Shown piece after piece: positions 15,150 through 24,075 of a stretch of DNA of 31,648 nucleotides; position 1 is the first letter of the stretch, and every line of letters starts with the position of its first letter. The position numbers and the translations under genes were made by a program. The DNA is taken from the NCBI GenBank assembly GCA_964444365.1, contig CAYUHJ010000052.1, positions 1 through 31,648 on the forward strand, given 5' to 3'. Source of the stretch: CAYUHJ01 sp964444365 (lineage in GTDB: Bacteria; Planctomycetota; Planctomycetia; Gemmatales; Gemmataceae). The notes under the pieces were generated by a model. That model saw only the letters and a list, made by a program, of their open reading frames with translations, did no database searches and was not told the origin of the DNA.

Positions 15150-15779
15150 CTACTTCGTGCCCGCGAACCCTGCCGCCAGATCAATCTTCCACGAGCCGTT
15201 CTGCTTCACGAAGTTCATCGGCGTCTCGGACTCCTTCCCCTTCATCACCTGCACGGCCGTCCCGGTCGCCTTGTCGCCGGTGATCTTCACATCTTTGAGG
15301 CCCTTGTACTGGATGTCGAACGCGGCCGGGGCTCCGTCCTTTTGCGGCATCGCCGCGAACATGTCGGCGACGAACGCGGGCTTGTCCTTGACCGGGGCGG
15401 TGATGTCTTTCAGCGCCCCGCCGAAGTCCGCGGGGTTGAAGGCCGCCTTCTTCTTGCCGTCGAGCGACTTCAGGTACTCGTCCGTCAGCCCGTGCTTGGC
15501 CATGACTTCGGCCACCTTCTTGACGGACGCCTTCGTGTCGGCCGGCATGCCGGGCATCTCGCTCATCCCCTTCCTCATCATGCCGGCGAACGCCAGCGTG
15601 CCGGCCATCTGGTCCTGAGACTCGGTCGTCATGCAGCCCATCACCCGCTTGATGTCCTTCTTATCGGCGGCGTCCTTGAGATTCGCATACGCGGCCTCCG
15701 GGGTGCTCGCACTGCTGCAACCCGCGAGGGACACCGTGACGACCGCAAGGACCGCGAAGCCGGGTCGAACCGAACACAT
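15150..15779 (-). CDS. Uncharacterised lipoprotein of 209 residues
   Basis: A signal peptide ends in LAGC with the acceptor Cys21. The mature protein begins SSASTPEAAYANLKDAADKKDI and ends with TPMNFVKQNGSWKIDLAAGF. The beginning and end resemble the small lipoprotein/DUF4878-like fold in which a helix followed by a curved sheet ends in a W-K-I-D strand; this match is tentative. The middle is Met- and Lys-rich. The ATG at 15779 has GGAG six bases upstream. The function is unknown; it is probably an envelope protein. Confidence 0.8.
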   Translation of the reverse strand: MCSVRPGFAVLAVVTVSLAGCSSASTPEAAYANLKDAADKKDIKRVMGCMTTESQDQMAGTLAFAGMMRKGMSEMPGMPADTKASVKKVAEVMAKHGLTDEYLKSLDGKKKAAFNPADFGGALKDITAPVKDKPAFVADMFAAMPQKDGAPAAFDIQYKGLKDVKITGDKATGTAVQVMKGKESETPMNFVKQNGSWKIDLAAGFAGTK

Positions 15780-15867
15780 GGACGTCTCCGGGTGAGAGGA
15801 CAACGGCAGACCGTGCCGAAGATACCACCAGTTCGTGTTGTGTGGGGAAGATTCGATGGGGAAAACG

Positions 15868-15898
15868 AAAACGCCCGCCGTGAGTCGGCGGGCGTTTT
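15868..15898 (-). terminator. Intrinsic terminator of the DUF1552 gene
   Basis: A 12-bp perfect stem (15868-15879 and 15887-15898) with a 7-base loop has a GC-rich core flanked by A and T runs. Read on the minus strand it ends in GGCGGGCGTTTTCGTTTTC, a typical rho-independent terminator, 25 bases after the stop of the gene that ends at 15923. Confidence 0.85.
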
Positions 15899-15922
15899 CT
15901 CCCAGTCCAGTCCCTTCGCGGC

Positions 15923-17239
15923 TCAGGTCAGGCTCAGCGGGCCGTCCTTGCAGAAGTCCGGGTTGCCGAACTTGTCGAGGCGGTGGCCGTAGGCGTGGGC
16001 GATGGCCAGCAGCAGCCGGTTGTGGGCGACGCCCCCCTTCGGGTACTTCACGGACCGGCCCATCTTCCAGTCGAACCCGCCGCCGACGCACACGAACGGG
16101 GTGTTGTCCAGCGTGTGCGAGTTCCCCTTGCCGAGCTCGTTCGTCCAGATGATGACGGTGTTATCGAGAAGCGACCCCTTTCCGCCCGGCTCCGGGGTCT
16201 CCGCGAGCCGCTTCGCGAGGTAGGCGAGCTGCTCGGCGAACCACTTGTTGATCTTCGTCAGCTTCTCGACGGCCTTCGCGTTGTTGTCCGGCTCGTGGCT
16301 GAGTTCGTGGTGCCCCTCGTCGACGCCGATCCACCGCATCTTTGCCATGCCGACGGAGTTGGTGTACTGCAGCGTCGCGATGCGGGAGAAGTCCGCCTGG
16401 AAGCTGTTCACCATCAGGTCGATTTGCAGCTTGCTGATCTTCGGCATGTTGTCGTTGTCGCGCCGCACGCCCGGCTCCAGTTCCGGGACGGGGTGCGTGT
16501 TCTTGGTTTCCTTCGCGGCCTTCAGTTCGGCTTCCATTTCCCGCACGAACGTCGCGTGTTCCTCCAGCAACCGGCGGTCTTCGCTCGACACCGCGGAGCC
16601 GACCTTCTTCAGGTCGTCCTTGATGGTGTCGAGCACGCTTCGCAGGTGCTCCTGGTCCTTCGCCCGGCCGTAGAGCTTGTTGAACATCTGGTACGGGTCG
16701 TCGATCGGGGCGACGGGCTTGTTGCCCGCCGTGTAGACCATCCGCGTCCAGGTGTCGGCGTGCTGCGGGACCATGACGCCGAATTCGAGCGACCCGAACC
16801 GCGTCTTCGTGGCCGGATCTTTTTGCAGGAAGTTCTTGAGTTCCTGGTCGATCGAGATGCCCTTGGCCCAGCCCGCCGGGGTGTGCGAGCCGCCCTGGAT
16901 GTTGCCGGGGTGGAGTTCGATCCCGGTGAGGAGGCAGCCCATGCCGCGCATGTGGTTGTCGCCGTCGCCGCGGACCTTGTCGCACACGCCGTTAAGGAAC
17001 AGCGTCTTGGACTTGAACGGCTCCAGCGGCGTGACACTTTCCTTGAGGGTGAACTTTTCGCCCTCTTCGTCCGGCCAGAACGCGCCGGGGATGACGCCGT
17101 TCGGCGAGAACATCACGACGAGGCGTTGCTTGCGCTTCGTCGAGTTCGCGAAGGCGAGGCTCGGCAAATTCGTGACGAACGGCAGCGAGGCGGCCGCGAG
17201 GCCGAGGTCTCGGACGAATTCACGGCGGGTACGGGACAT
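15923..17239 (-). CDS. DUF1552 family protein, Tat-exported
   Basis: The 438-residue protein starts MSRTRREFVRDLGLAAASLPF, a twin-arginine signal. The body shows VVMFSPNGVIPGAFWP, GDGDNHMRGMGCLLTG, SIDQELKNFL, and WIGVDEGHHELSHEP, the layout of DUF1552, a large planctomycete family related to DUF1501/sulfatase-like metal enzymes. Several His and Asp residues could bind metal. The role is unknown; relatives often pair with DUF1592 cytochrome-type proteins, but no such partner is present here. The start is ATG 17239, directly before the Tat motif; upstream in-frame codons would spoil the signal. A strong terminator follows the gene. Confidence 0.93.
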   Translation of the reverse strand: MSRTRREFVRDLGLAAASLPFVTNLPSLAFANSTKRKQRLVVMFSPNGVIPGAFWPDEEGEKFTLKESVTPLEPFKSKTLFLNGVCDKVRGDGDNHMRGMGCLLTGIELHPGNIQGGSHTPAGWAKGISIDQELKNFLQKDPATKTRFGSLEFGVMVPQHADTWTRMVYTAGNKPVAPIDDPYQMFNKLYGRAKDQEHLRSVLDTIKDDLKKVGSAVSSEDRRLLEEHATFVREMEAELKAAKETKNTHPVPELEPGVRRDNDNMPKISKLQIDLMVNSFQADFSRIATLQYTNSVGMAKMRWIGVDEGHHELSHEPDNNAKAVEKLTKINKWFAEQLAYLAKRLAETPEPGGKGSLLDNTVIIWTNELGKGNSHTLDNTPFVCVGGGFDWKMGRSVKYPKGGVAHNRLLLAIAHAYGHRLDKFGNPDFCKDGPLSLT

Positions 17240-17425
17240 GCGGAGTGGCTCCGATGGCGGGGGGTGTGCAGTAAGAATCTTACTGCATTCGAGGGCCAAA
17301 GGGAAATCCGTTCCGGCATGAAAATCGGTGGGTGCGTCGCGCCGAAGGCAAGTCGGCTTGCCGGGGTTCCGACGGGTGGGTTATACCGCGTCGTCCGGGA
17401 GTTCCGAAGCCACGGAGGGCGACCG

Positions 17426-17818
17426 ATGCGAAGCTGGATCGGCTGGGCCGGGGTGACCGCCTTCGCGGTCGGCGGGGTGTCGTTCGTGTTCCAGGGCGGC
17501 GGGACGATGAGCCACTGCGGGCCGTGCATGACGCGCTGCCCGGTCAAGGCGTCGTCGCTGCCCGCGCAGACCGACCCGGTGGAGAAGCGACCGACCGCGA
17601 CGGACGTGACCGATGTCGTGGACTTCGCGCAGGTGATGGTCGACCCGATCCCCGAGCCGCGGCGGCTGCCGTTCGTCGACTTCGACTCCCCGACGCCGGT
17701 TTCGACCGCGGTCGTGCCCGCGGTGTTCGTCGCGCCGGACGGGCGGGAGGTCGCCCCGACGCCGCGTGCGGTCGCCCCGACGGTGATCCCGCTGGCCAAA
17801 GAAGGTGCCCCGTTCTGA
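17426..17818 (+). CDS. Small exported protein, unknown
   Basis: The 130-residue product begins with a hydrophobic segment (WIGWAGVTAFAVGGVSFVF) acting as a signal or anchor. A Cys-rich stretch SHCGPCMTRCP follows, with CxxC plus another Cys, then a Pro/Val-rich low-complexity tail. The CGPC core is a thioredoxin-like CxxC, but no thioredoxin fold is apparent. ATG 17426 has GGAGGG at 17414-17419, well spaced. No family was recognised. Confidence 0.7.
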   Translation: MRSWIGWAGVTAFAVGGVSFVFQGGGTMSHCGPCMTRCPVKASSLPAQTDPVEKRPTATDVTDVVDFAQVMVDPIPEPRRLPFVDFDSPTPVSTAVVPAVFVAPDGREVAPTPRAVAPTVIPLAKEGAPF

Positions 17819-17887
17819 CCCGCCGCTTCCTCCGGCCGGCGATCCGGCGTATCCTGTTGGGGACACGTTCCCGCCGGGAGCCGGCCC

Positions 17888-18439
17888 ATGCGACCCGCCT
17901 TCTTCTACGCCTCGATGGTCGTCGCCGCCGTCGGCCCCGCCCTCGGCGCGGGGTCGCTGGTGCTGCTCGCGGCCGGTCCGCCCAAGCTCGAAACGTACAC
18001 CTCCGCCGACGGCAAGTTTCGGGTCCTGCTCCTGCCGGACCCGAAGGTCACCTCGGACAAGATCGCGACCCCGTCCGGTGCGGTCCCGTTCACGACCGTG
18101 CGGTCCGACGCCGGCCGGGGGCTGAGCTACGGCGTCACGTTCGCGGACTACCCCGAGTCGTTTCAGGACCTCGACCCGAAGGCCGTGCTCGACGGCGTCC
18201 GCGACGGGCTGAAAGGGCCGGACGGCAAGGTCGAGTCCGACAAGGACGTGAAGTTCGGGCCGGACGGCAATCCGCTGACCGCTCGCGAAATCAAAATCGT
18301 CGCGGGGAAGAACGCGATCCGCGTCCGCCTGCTGCTCGTCGGCGGGCGGCTGTATCAGGTGATGGTCGCGGGGTCGGACGCCAACGTAACCGGCAAGCAG
18401 GCCGACGAGTTCCTCGGGTCGTTCGAGCTCGTCAAATGA
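17888..18439 (+). CDS. Exported protein of 183 residues, unknown
   Basis: An N-terminal hydrophobic segment (about 5-29) is followed by LETYTSADGKFRVLLLPDPK, then KNAIRVRLLLVGGRLYQVMV and a closing DEFLGSFELVK. This beginning and end recall the exported planctomycete proteins with a PsbP/Mog1-like fold (a DGKFSVxxP opening and an FLxSF close); the match is tentative. GGGAG lies just before ATG 17888. The stop overlaps the next gene by ATGA, so the two are coupled, although the next product is cytoplasmic. Confidence 0.75.
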   Translation: MRPAFFYASMVVAAVGPALGAGSLVLLAAGPPKLETYTSADGKFRVLLLPDPKVTSDKIATPSGAVPFTTVRSDAGRGLSYGVTFADYPESFQDLDPKAVLDGVRDGLKGPDGKVESDKDVKFGPDGNPLTAREIKIVAGKNAIRVRLLLVGGRLYQVMVAGSDANVTGKQADEFLGSFELVK

Positions 18440-19017
18440 CGCAACCGCCCGATTCCGTCCACCCCCTGACGTGGGCCGAGTGGCGGGCCTGGCTGGCGGC
18501 GAACCACGCCCGGCCGAACGGGGTCTGGCTCGTCACCTTCAAGAAGGCCACCGGCAAGCCGCGGATCGACTACGAGGAAGCGGTCGAAGAAGCCCTCTGC
18601 TTCGGGTGGGTCGACAGCAAGCCGGGGAAACTCGACGCCGAGCGGAGCCGGCTCTGGTTCGCGCCGCGGAAGTCCGGCAGCGGGTGGTCCAGGCCGAACA
18701 AGGACCGGGTCGCCCGAATGACCGCCGCCGGGCGGATGGCCCCCGCCGGTATCGCCAAGGTGGAGGCCGCCAAGCGGGACGGCACCTGGGACCTGCTCAA
18801 CGACGTGGAAGCCCTGGACGTGCCGCCCGACCTGGCCGCGGCGCTCGCCGCGAACCCGCCCGCCGCCGAGCACTTCGCCGCGTTCCCGCGGTCGGTCCGG
18901 CGGGGCATCCTGGAGTGGATTCTCCAGGCGAAGCGGCCGGAGACGCGGGCCAAACGCGTCGCCGAGACCGCCCGCCTCGCCGCGACGAACGAGCGGGCGA
19001 ACCAGTGGCGGAAGTGA
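18436..19017 (+). CDS. YdeI/OmpD-associated family protein
   Basis: The 193 residues match the YdeI-like family: WAEWRAWLAANHARPNGVWL, then FKKATGKPRIDYEEAVEEAL, CFGWVDSKPGKLD and a basic helical C-terminal region (RRGILEWILQAKRPETRAKR) that corresponds to the OmdA part. Family members have been linked to stress and peptide resistance, but biochemistry is poorly known. No signal peptide is present. It starts inside the stop of the preceding exported protein. Confidence 0.88.
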   Translation: MTQPPDSVHPLTWAEWRAWLAANHARPNGVWLVTFKKATGKPRIDYEEAVEEALCFGWVDSKPGKLDAERSRLWFAPRKSGSGWSRPNKDRVARMTAAGRMAPAGIAKVEAAKRDGTWDLLNDVEALDVPPDLAAALAANPPAAEHFAAFPRSVRRGILEWILQAKRPETRAKRVAETARLAATNERANQWRK

Positions 19018-19044
19018 CGGGTCACCGGGTTGCGGGGGGACCGT

Positions 19045-19803
19045 TCACTGGTTGCGAGTGGCCCGCGTGACAAGGTGCCGCGTCTCGGGGGTCGGGCTCT
19101 CCCTCAGCCAGCGGGCGCACACTTCGCGGACCCACTCCGGCCGGGTCTTGCCGGCGTCGTTCAACCAGTTGGCGACCGAATCGCGGACGTATTTTGCCGG
19201 GTCCGACCGGAGCGGTTCGAGCAGCGGCAAGCCGTGCTCGGGTTCGGCCTTGAGCAACTCGATGTGCGGGCACCACACCCCCCGCGGCCGGGTCACTTCG
19301 GACGCGAACCGCCGGACGTTCGGCGAGGGGTCTGCTGTCCAGGTCGAGAGGGTGCGGATCGCCGGGTGAACGGCCGCCGCGACGGCCCCGCGGGCGGCCA
19401 TCCACGCCCACTCGCGGACGCCGAAGTGCGGGTCGTCGGCCAGCGGACGGATCTGCCGCAACCGCTGCGAGAGGGTCAACCGTGGGGCCGCGGCCACCAT
19501 GTACGCCGCCCACCCGCGAACCGTGTCGGACGGATGCCCGGCGAACCGCGGTGCCCCGTCCAGCCCGTAGTGGGCGAGCAGGGCTTCCCCCGCCGCCCGC
19601 ATCCGTGCCGTGATTCCGTCCCCCGGCCGAACGGCGTCCCGCGACGCGGCCGGCAGGTCCGGGGCGACCGCTCCGAGCAAGGCGTGAAAGTCGACGGCCA
19701 GCCCTTCCGCGAGGGTCGCCGATTCGAGACTCCCGTCGTTGAGCCCCCGCAGCACGTCCGCGGGAACCGCGTCCCGCCGGGTCGCTCCCACACGCTTGGC
19801 CAC
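19045..19803 (-). CDS. HEAT-repeat protein of the AlkC/AlkD DNA alkylation-repair type
   Basis: The 252-residue protein consists of helical repeats. The later part reads VREWAWMAARGAV, RRFASEVTRPRGVWCPHIE, GLPLLEPLRSDPAKYVRDSV and ANWLNDAGKTRPEWV, the pattern of HEAT-like DNA alkylation repair proteins, closer to AlkC than to AlkD. Such glycosylases excise N3- and N7-alkylpurines. Catalytic residues could not be assigned with confidence, so the enzymatic role is inferred. The start is GTG 19803 with GGGGAG eight bases upstream. It is convergent with the YdeI-like gene, with only 27 bases between the stops. Confidence 0.85.
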   Translation of the reverse strand: MAKRVGATRRDAVPADVLRGLNDGSLESATLAEGLAVDFHALLGAVAPDLPAASRDAVRPGDGITARMRAAGEALLAHYGLDGAPRFAGHPSDTVRGWAAYMVAAAPRLTLSQRLRQIRPLADDPHFGVREWAWMAARGAVAAAVHPAIRTLSTWTADPSPNVRRFASEVTRPRGVWCPHIELLKAEPEHGLPLLEPLRSDPAKYVRDSVANWLNDAGKTRPEWVREVCARWLRESPTPETRHLVTRATRNQ

Positions 19804-19846
19804 TCCAGTCGCTCCCCATAGACGCGGCGATCCCTTCGCCAGGACC

Positions 19847-20440
19847 TCATTGCGGCGGAAGGGCCAGTGCGGCGGCGTGTGCTCGGCCCTGTTCGAAGGT
19901 GTCCCAGGTCTGGATGAACTCGCCCTGTCGGGTCAGTCGCCACCCCTTTTTCACGGCTGCCAGCCGGAATTGCCCGCAACGGGTCTTCCACACTCCCTTC
20001 GGCCCTTCGACCCAGTCGAGTTCGAACCGCAGGGCGGGAACCCGCCGGCCGGTGGCGATGCTGTGGCGGACCTCCTCGACGGTGGCCCAATCGACCCGGT
20101 CGCCGATGTATTGCCCCGCCCCCAAAGGCTCCCCGGCGGAATCGAACACTTCCATCCAACCGTCGGTGCCCAGTTCCCAGCCGTGCAGCAACAGGTAGAC
20201 CGGACCGGCGGGGGTGTCGATGGTGCCGAGGTGCCGCACGATGTCGAGGGCGAACGCGCCGTCGGGGTCGGCGAGCGCGTCGTAGTGTTGGATTGCCGAC
20301 GCGAGTGCCGGCAGATGGGTAGGCGGCGGATTCAGGTGTACTCCGGGCAGGACCAAGCCCCCGGTTCGGCGGGCCGCACCTTCGGCGAACGCTCGTTGGA
20401 TTGCGGTGCGAACAACCTCGGCCGGGCCGTCGGATGCCAT
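19847..20440 (-). CDS. Uncharacterised protein of 197 residues
   Basis: No known domain was recognised. The protein looks cytoplasmic and globular, with a helical start and a mixed C-terminal part (GPVYLLLHGWELGTDGWMEV, FELDWVEGPKGVWKTRCGQF). The start ATG 20440 has a good GGAGG site. It lies 35 bases downstream of the kinase-tubulin gene on the same strand, so it is probably in the same transcript and could be a partner of that protein. Confidence 0.75.
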   Translation of the reverse strand: MASDGPAEVVRTAIQRAFAEGAARRTGGLVLPGVHLNPPPTHLPALASAIQHYDALADPDGAFALDIVRHLGTIDTPAGPVYLLLHGWELGTDGWMEVFDSAGEPLGAGQYIGDRVDWATVEEVRHSIATGRRVPALRFELDWVEGPKGVWKTRCGQFRLAAVKKGWRLTRQGEFIQTWDTFEQGRAHAAALALPPQ

Positions 20441-20475
20441 CGGAGATCCTCCGCTGAACGTTGTTCTCTGAGCGG

Positions 20476-23400
20476 TCACCCTGCCTGTTGGCCGACCGGG
20501 AGTTGCCACGCCACGTCCATTCGCGTGTGCGGCGGCACCTCGGACTTCGACAGCGCCTCGTACGCCTCGCGAGCCGCGGGGCCGAGGTGGGGGAGGTCCG
20601 TCAGGGCCACGCGCGGGCGGCCGCGCAGGAGGACGATGTCCTCCGACGACGGGGCGGGGATGAAGTCCGCCTCCGGGCACGCCTCGGCGGCGAGCGCGCG
20701 AATCCGGTCGCCGGCTTCGCTCTGCGGGACGGCCAGGATCGCGCCTTCGATGACGGGGATGCTGTCGTCCGGCAGGTGCGGGGCGGCGTCGGCGTAGGCC
20801 TTCGCGAAGACGGCGAGGGTGTCCGGGCCGTCGCCGCGGTACCGGAGCAGCATCTCGGCGGGGTCGGCGTGCTCCAGTTTGTCCGAGAGGAACGCCCGGG
20901 CGTGGTCCGTCAGCAGCGCCGCGAAGTCGGGGGATTTTTCCGGCTTCAGGCACACGCTCACGATGCCCCGGAACTTCTTGTGCGTGTCCTTCTGGACCGT
21001 CTGGTCGAACGCGAGCAAGTCGTCCGGGGTGATCGCCGCGAGGAACTGTTCGGCGGCGGCGTCGATCGTGTCGCACCCGGCGGGGAGGATCGCGACCCCG
21101 GCCCCCGGCGGGCGGGTGGTGCCGGCGTTCCCGGCCACCAGCGCCGCCAGTTCGCCGAGCCGCGTTCGGCACATGTTCACTTCCCGGCTGTACTCCGGCA
21201 GGCTGACCAACATCCCGCGGTACAGGGACAGAATCGCGTCCGTGCGGACGGCCCGCAGCCGCTTCGTCGGGTAGGACCGGATCAGCTCGCCGATCTCGGC
21301 GGCCGCCGCCTTCCGCGCCCCGCCGGACGACAGCGACCCGACGACGCCGAGCAGCTTGGCGTACACGTCGGTCGCTTCGCGGAACTGCGAGGCCTTGGCG
21401 GTTTCGAGGGCGTTGACCTCCCGGGTGAGCCGCTCGCGGACCTGGGCGATCACCTCGTCGGACCCGGCCACCCGGTACTGCGGCTGTTCCAGGAAGGACA
21501 CCGCGATCACGGCGAGGCTGGCTTCCGCCTCGGCGGCGAACTTCTTGCCGGCGTCGCCGATCACGCCGGTCAGTTTGCCCGGAATGTCGGACTCGATCGC
21601 GGGCTTGCCGACGAGCAACAGGAGTTGGTCGGTCACTTCGATGACGGTGGCGGGGTCGAGCCGGCCGGCGGCGGGGGTGCGGGTCCGGAGGGTGTCGACG
21701 GCCGCGTCGAACACGGCTTCGGCGGGTTCCTGCAGGGCGTCCCGGACGGCCTGATCGAACCGCTGCTCCACGGTCGGCAGGTCGAGCTTCTGCTTCGTCC
21801 ACTGCTGGTCGAGCCAAGCCTTGACGGGCTCCTTCAGGTGCGGCGCGTCCTTGGCGGCCCACCGCAGGAGCAACCGCTGGGCGAACCGACGGGTCGCCGT
21901 TTCGAGCAGGTCGCCGCGCGGCCAGGCGAGCCGGCTGACCCCGAACACCTCGGCGACCGGCGCGGTCCCCGGCGCGATCTGGGCCGCCGCCGCCCGGATC
22001 GCCTCGGACGCCCGGTCGGTCGGGGTCAGGGCTTCGAGGAACACCCCCCGGGCCGCCTGCCCGATCACCCGCGCGGTCTCCCGCTCCTTGGTCGCCTTCG
22101 GCAACTGGACCACGACCGTGCGGCCGAACGGGCCGTCCGGGTCGGCGATCGGCTGCTCGTTGTTGTCGAACCGGGTCTGGTACTTGGCCCCGGACCCGAA
22201 GTGCGACAGTTCCGCCATCGCCGCGAACGTGTTGGCCAGGGCCGCCGGGGTCGTGACGGCCTTGTCCGCGGGGGGAACGAGGAACACGCCGACGACGCCG
22301 GGCTTGCGGTAGCCCACGCTGCGGAGTTCGTGCTTGAGAATGTACCCGAGGTCGACGGCCATGCCGGACCCGGTGCCCCCGGCGAGGCCCGCGACGACAT
22401 AGGCCCGCGGCCGGTTGGACGCGACCCCGAGCCCGGTCGCTTCCCCCGCCTTCTCCAGCGCGTCGTCCGACAGGAACGGCTCGATCTCCTGGCGGACCCG
22501 CTGGGCGACGAGCCGGTAGTTGTCGCACAGGGCGAGCCGGCCGAACGCCCGGACGCCGCCGGCCGGCCCCGCGTTCTTCGGCAGCTTGTACAGGATGCCG
22601 GACGGCAGCCACTGCTCGACCGACGGGATCGTCGACCCTTGCAGGTAGTGGGCGGGGCGGTTCAACCGGGTCAGGACGACGTCGCGGGGGAGGAGCCCGT
22701 CCGGCCCCTGGGTCGCGGCGGCCGTCACTTCCGGGTCCGTGTCGATGTACAGCAGCCGCACGTTGGGGACGGCCTCGGCCGTGCCGAAGCGTTCCCGGAC
22801 CATCGCCTTGAACGCCTTGAGCACGGCCAGCCCGGTCGACCCGACGCCGACCACCAGGGCCGGGAACAGGACGCCGTCCCCGGTCTTTTCCGGCGGCGCG
22901 ATCCCGAGCGAGGACATGCGGGCGGTCTGGAACACCTGGGGCCGCTGGAGCGTCAGCGCCGGCGTCGCCCCGGACCCGGCGGCCGCCGACGGGGTCACGA
23001 GCCGCGGCGTCATCCCCGGCGGGAACGCGGGAGCCGAGAACGTGCCCGACCCCCCCGGCGGGAACAACCCGCCGCCGGGTCGCGCCGTCGGCGACCGCAT
23101 GGTCAGCGGGTCTTTCGGCCGCATCGTCGGGCTGGTCGGCGGCGGCGGCGGGTAGGTCGGCGCGGCCCGCGGCACCTCCGGCCGGGTCCGCGACGTCTGG
23201 TCGATGGCCTGCGAACCGGACGGGACGGTCGACCGGGCCGGGTGGCTGCCCGCCTCCCGCAGCGCCTCGACCATCTGGGCGCACGTCGGCCACCGCTCCT
23301 CGGGGTTCTTGGCCAGCCCGCGGGCGACCACGGCCTTGTCCGCGTCCGACAGGGCGGACATTTCCGGGGCACCGTTCAAGTGCTGGAGCAACAGTTGCTT

Positions 23401-24075
23401 GGTGTTCGCCCCGGTGAACGGGCGGGTGCCCGTCAGCAGCTCCTGGAACACGATCGCGAGGCTGTACTGGTCGCAGAACCGGGACACGTTCCCTTCAAAC
23501 GTCTCCGGGGCCGCGTACACCGGCGTCACGCCGCCGGTCATGGTGGCGCGGATGCCCTCGAACGCCTTCGCCAGGCCGAAGTCCGCGACCTTGACGTGCT
23601 TGTGAACGAGGAACAGGTTCTGCGGCTTGATGTCCAGGTGTTGAATCTGGAACGTGTCGTTCATCAGGTCCAGGGCTTCCGCGGACTCCTCCATGTAGCG
23701 AAGGAGCTCCTCCCGGGGGATGCCCATGAGCCCCTGGGTGCGGCACTCGCGGAACCGGTCCCAGAGGTTGCGGTCGGCCAGCTCCATCACGATAATGAGC
23801 TGGCCGTCGATGATGTCGAAGCGTTCGAGCGAGAGGATGTACGGGTGGCGGATCGTCTTGACGCGGTGCAGGGCCTTGAGTTCCTGCTCGGCGGGGCGGC
23901 CTTCTTCCTCCGCGGAGTCGAGGTCGCCGAACACGAACTTCATGGCCTTGTGCAGGCCGCCGGGGGCTTCGACCTTCCAGACCTCGCCGAAACCGCCGCG
24001 GCCGAGCCGCTCCAGCAGCTTGTAGCCGCGGAGGGGCCCGTCGAGTTCTTCCTGACTGACCAACCGGACAGTCAT
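20476..24075 (-). CDS. Ser/Thr protein kinase fused to a tubulin/FtsZ-superfamily domain
   Basis: The product has 1199 residues from ATG 24075 (GTG 24078 is also possible). The kinase occupies about 1-275: glycine loop LGRGGFGEVW (24-33), Lys46 in AMKF, catalytic loop QHLDIKPQN (145-153), DFG (165-167) and APE (189-191). HLD replaces HRD, so it is a non-RD kinase. A Pro/Ser/Thr-rich linker (about 276-395) leads to a GTPase-like domain: VVGVGSTGLAVLKAFK with GVGSTG at 410-415 (T1-like), LLYIDTD (441-447, compare FtsZ NTD) and the tubulin signature AGGTGSGM (565-572, DNA near 22363-22380). The rest, to 1199, is largely helical. This resembles the bacterial tubulin-like (Tubulin_2) family. No membrane segment was seen. 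The 197-residue gene follows in the same direction. Confidence 0.92.
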   Translation of the reverse strand: MTVRLVSQEELDGPLRGYKLLERLGRGGFGEVWKVEAPGGLHKAMKFVFGDLDSAEEEGRPAEQELKALHRVKTIRHPYILSLERFDIIDGQLIIVMELADRNLWDRFRECRTQGLMGIPREELLRYMEESAEALDLMNDTFQIQHLDIKPQNLFLVHKHVKVADFGLAKAFEGIRATMTGGVTPVYAAPETFEGNVSRFCDQYSLAIVFQELLTGTRPFTGANTKQLLLQHLNGAPEMSALSDADKAVVARGLAKNPEERWPTCAQMVEALREAGSHPARSTVPSGSQAIDQTSRTRPEVPRAAPTYPPPPPTSPTMRPKDPLTMRSPTARPGGGLFPPGGSGTFSAPAFPPGMTPRLVTPSAAAGSGATPALTLQRPQVFQTARMSSLGIAPPEKTGDGVLFPALVVGVGSTGLAVLKAFKAMVRERFGTAEAVPNVRLLYIDTDPEVTAAATQGPDGLLPRDVVLTRLNRPAHYLQGSTIPSVEQWLPSGILYKLPKNAGPAGGVRAFGRLALCDNYRLVAQRVRQEIEPFLSDDALEKAGEATGLGVASNRPRAYVVAGLAGGTGSGMAVDLGYILKHELRSVGYRKPGVVGVFLVPPADKAVTTPAALANTFAAMAELSHFGSGAKYQTRFDNNEQPIADPDGPFGRTVVVQLPKATKERETARVIGQAARGVFLEALTPTDRASEAIRAAAAQIAPGTAPVAEVFGVSRLAWPRGDLLETATRRFAQRLLLRWAAKDAPHLKEPVKAWLDQQWTKQKLDLPTVEQRFDQAVRDALQEPAEAVFDAAVDTLRTRTPAAGRLDPATVIEVTDQLLLLVGKPAIESDIPGKLTGVIGDAGKKFAAEAEASLAVIAVSFLEQPQYRVAGSDEVIAQVRERLTREVNALETAKASQFREATDVYAKLLGVVGSLSSGGARKAAAAEIGELIRSYPTKRLRAVRTDAILSLYRGMLVSLPEYSREVNMCRTRLGELAALVAGNAGTTRPPGAGVAILPAGCDTIDAAAEQFLAAITPDDLLAFDQTVQKDTHKKFRGIVSVCLKPEKSPDFAALLTDHARAFLSDKLEHADPAEMLLRYRGDGPDTLAVFAKAYADAAPHLPDDSIPVIEGAILAVPQSEAGDRIRALAAEACPEADFIPAPSSEDIVLLRGRPRVALTDLPHLGPAAREAYEALSKSEVPPHTRMDVAWQLPVGQQAG

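Noticed and set aside
15983..17425. A plus-strand open frame opposite the DUF1552 gene that runs into the small exported protein
   Set aside because: The DUF1552 gene is clear on the other strand. The real plus-strand gene begins at ATG 17426 with a good GGAGGG site.
19847..23293. A long minus-strand open frame of about 1150 codons joined to the 197-residue gene
   Set aside because: Upstream of ATG 20440 the frame is an out-of-phase reading of the kinase-tubulin gene, rich in Arg, Gly and Pro. Only the last 197 codons look like protein, and they have their own ribosome binding site.
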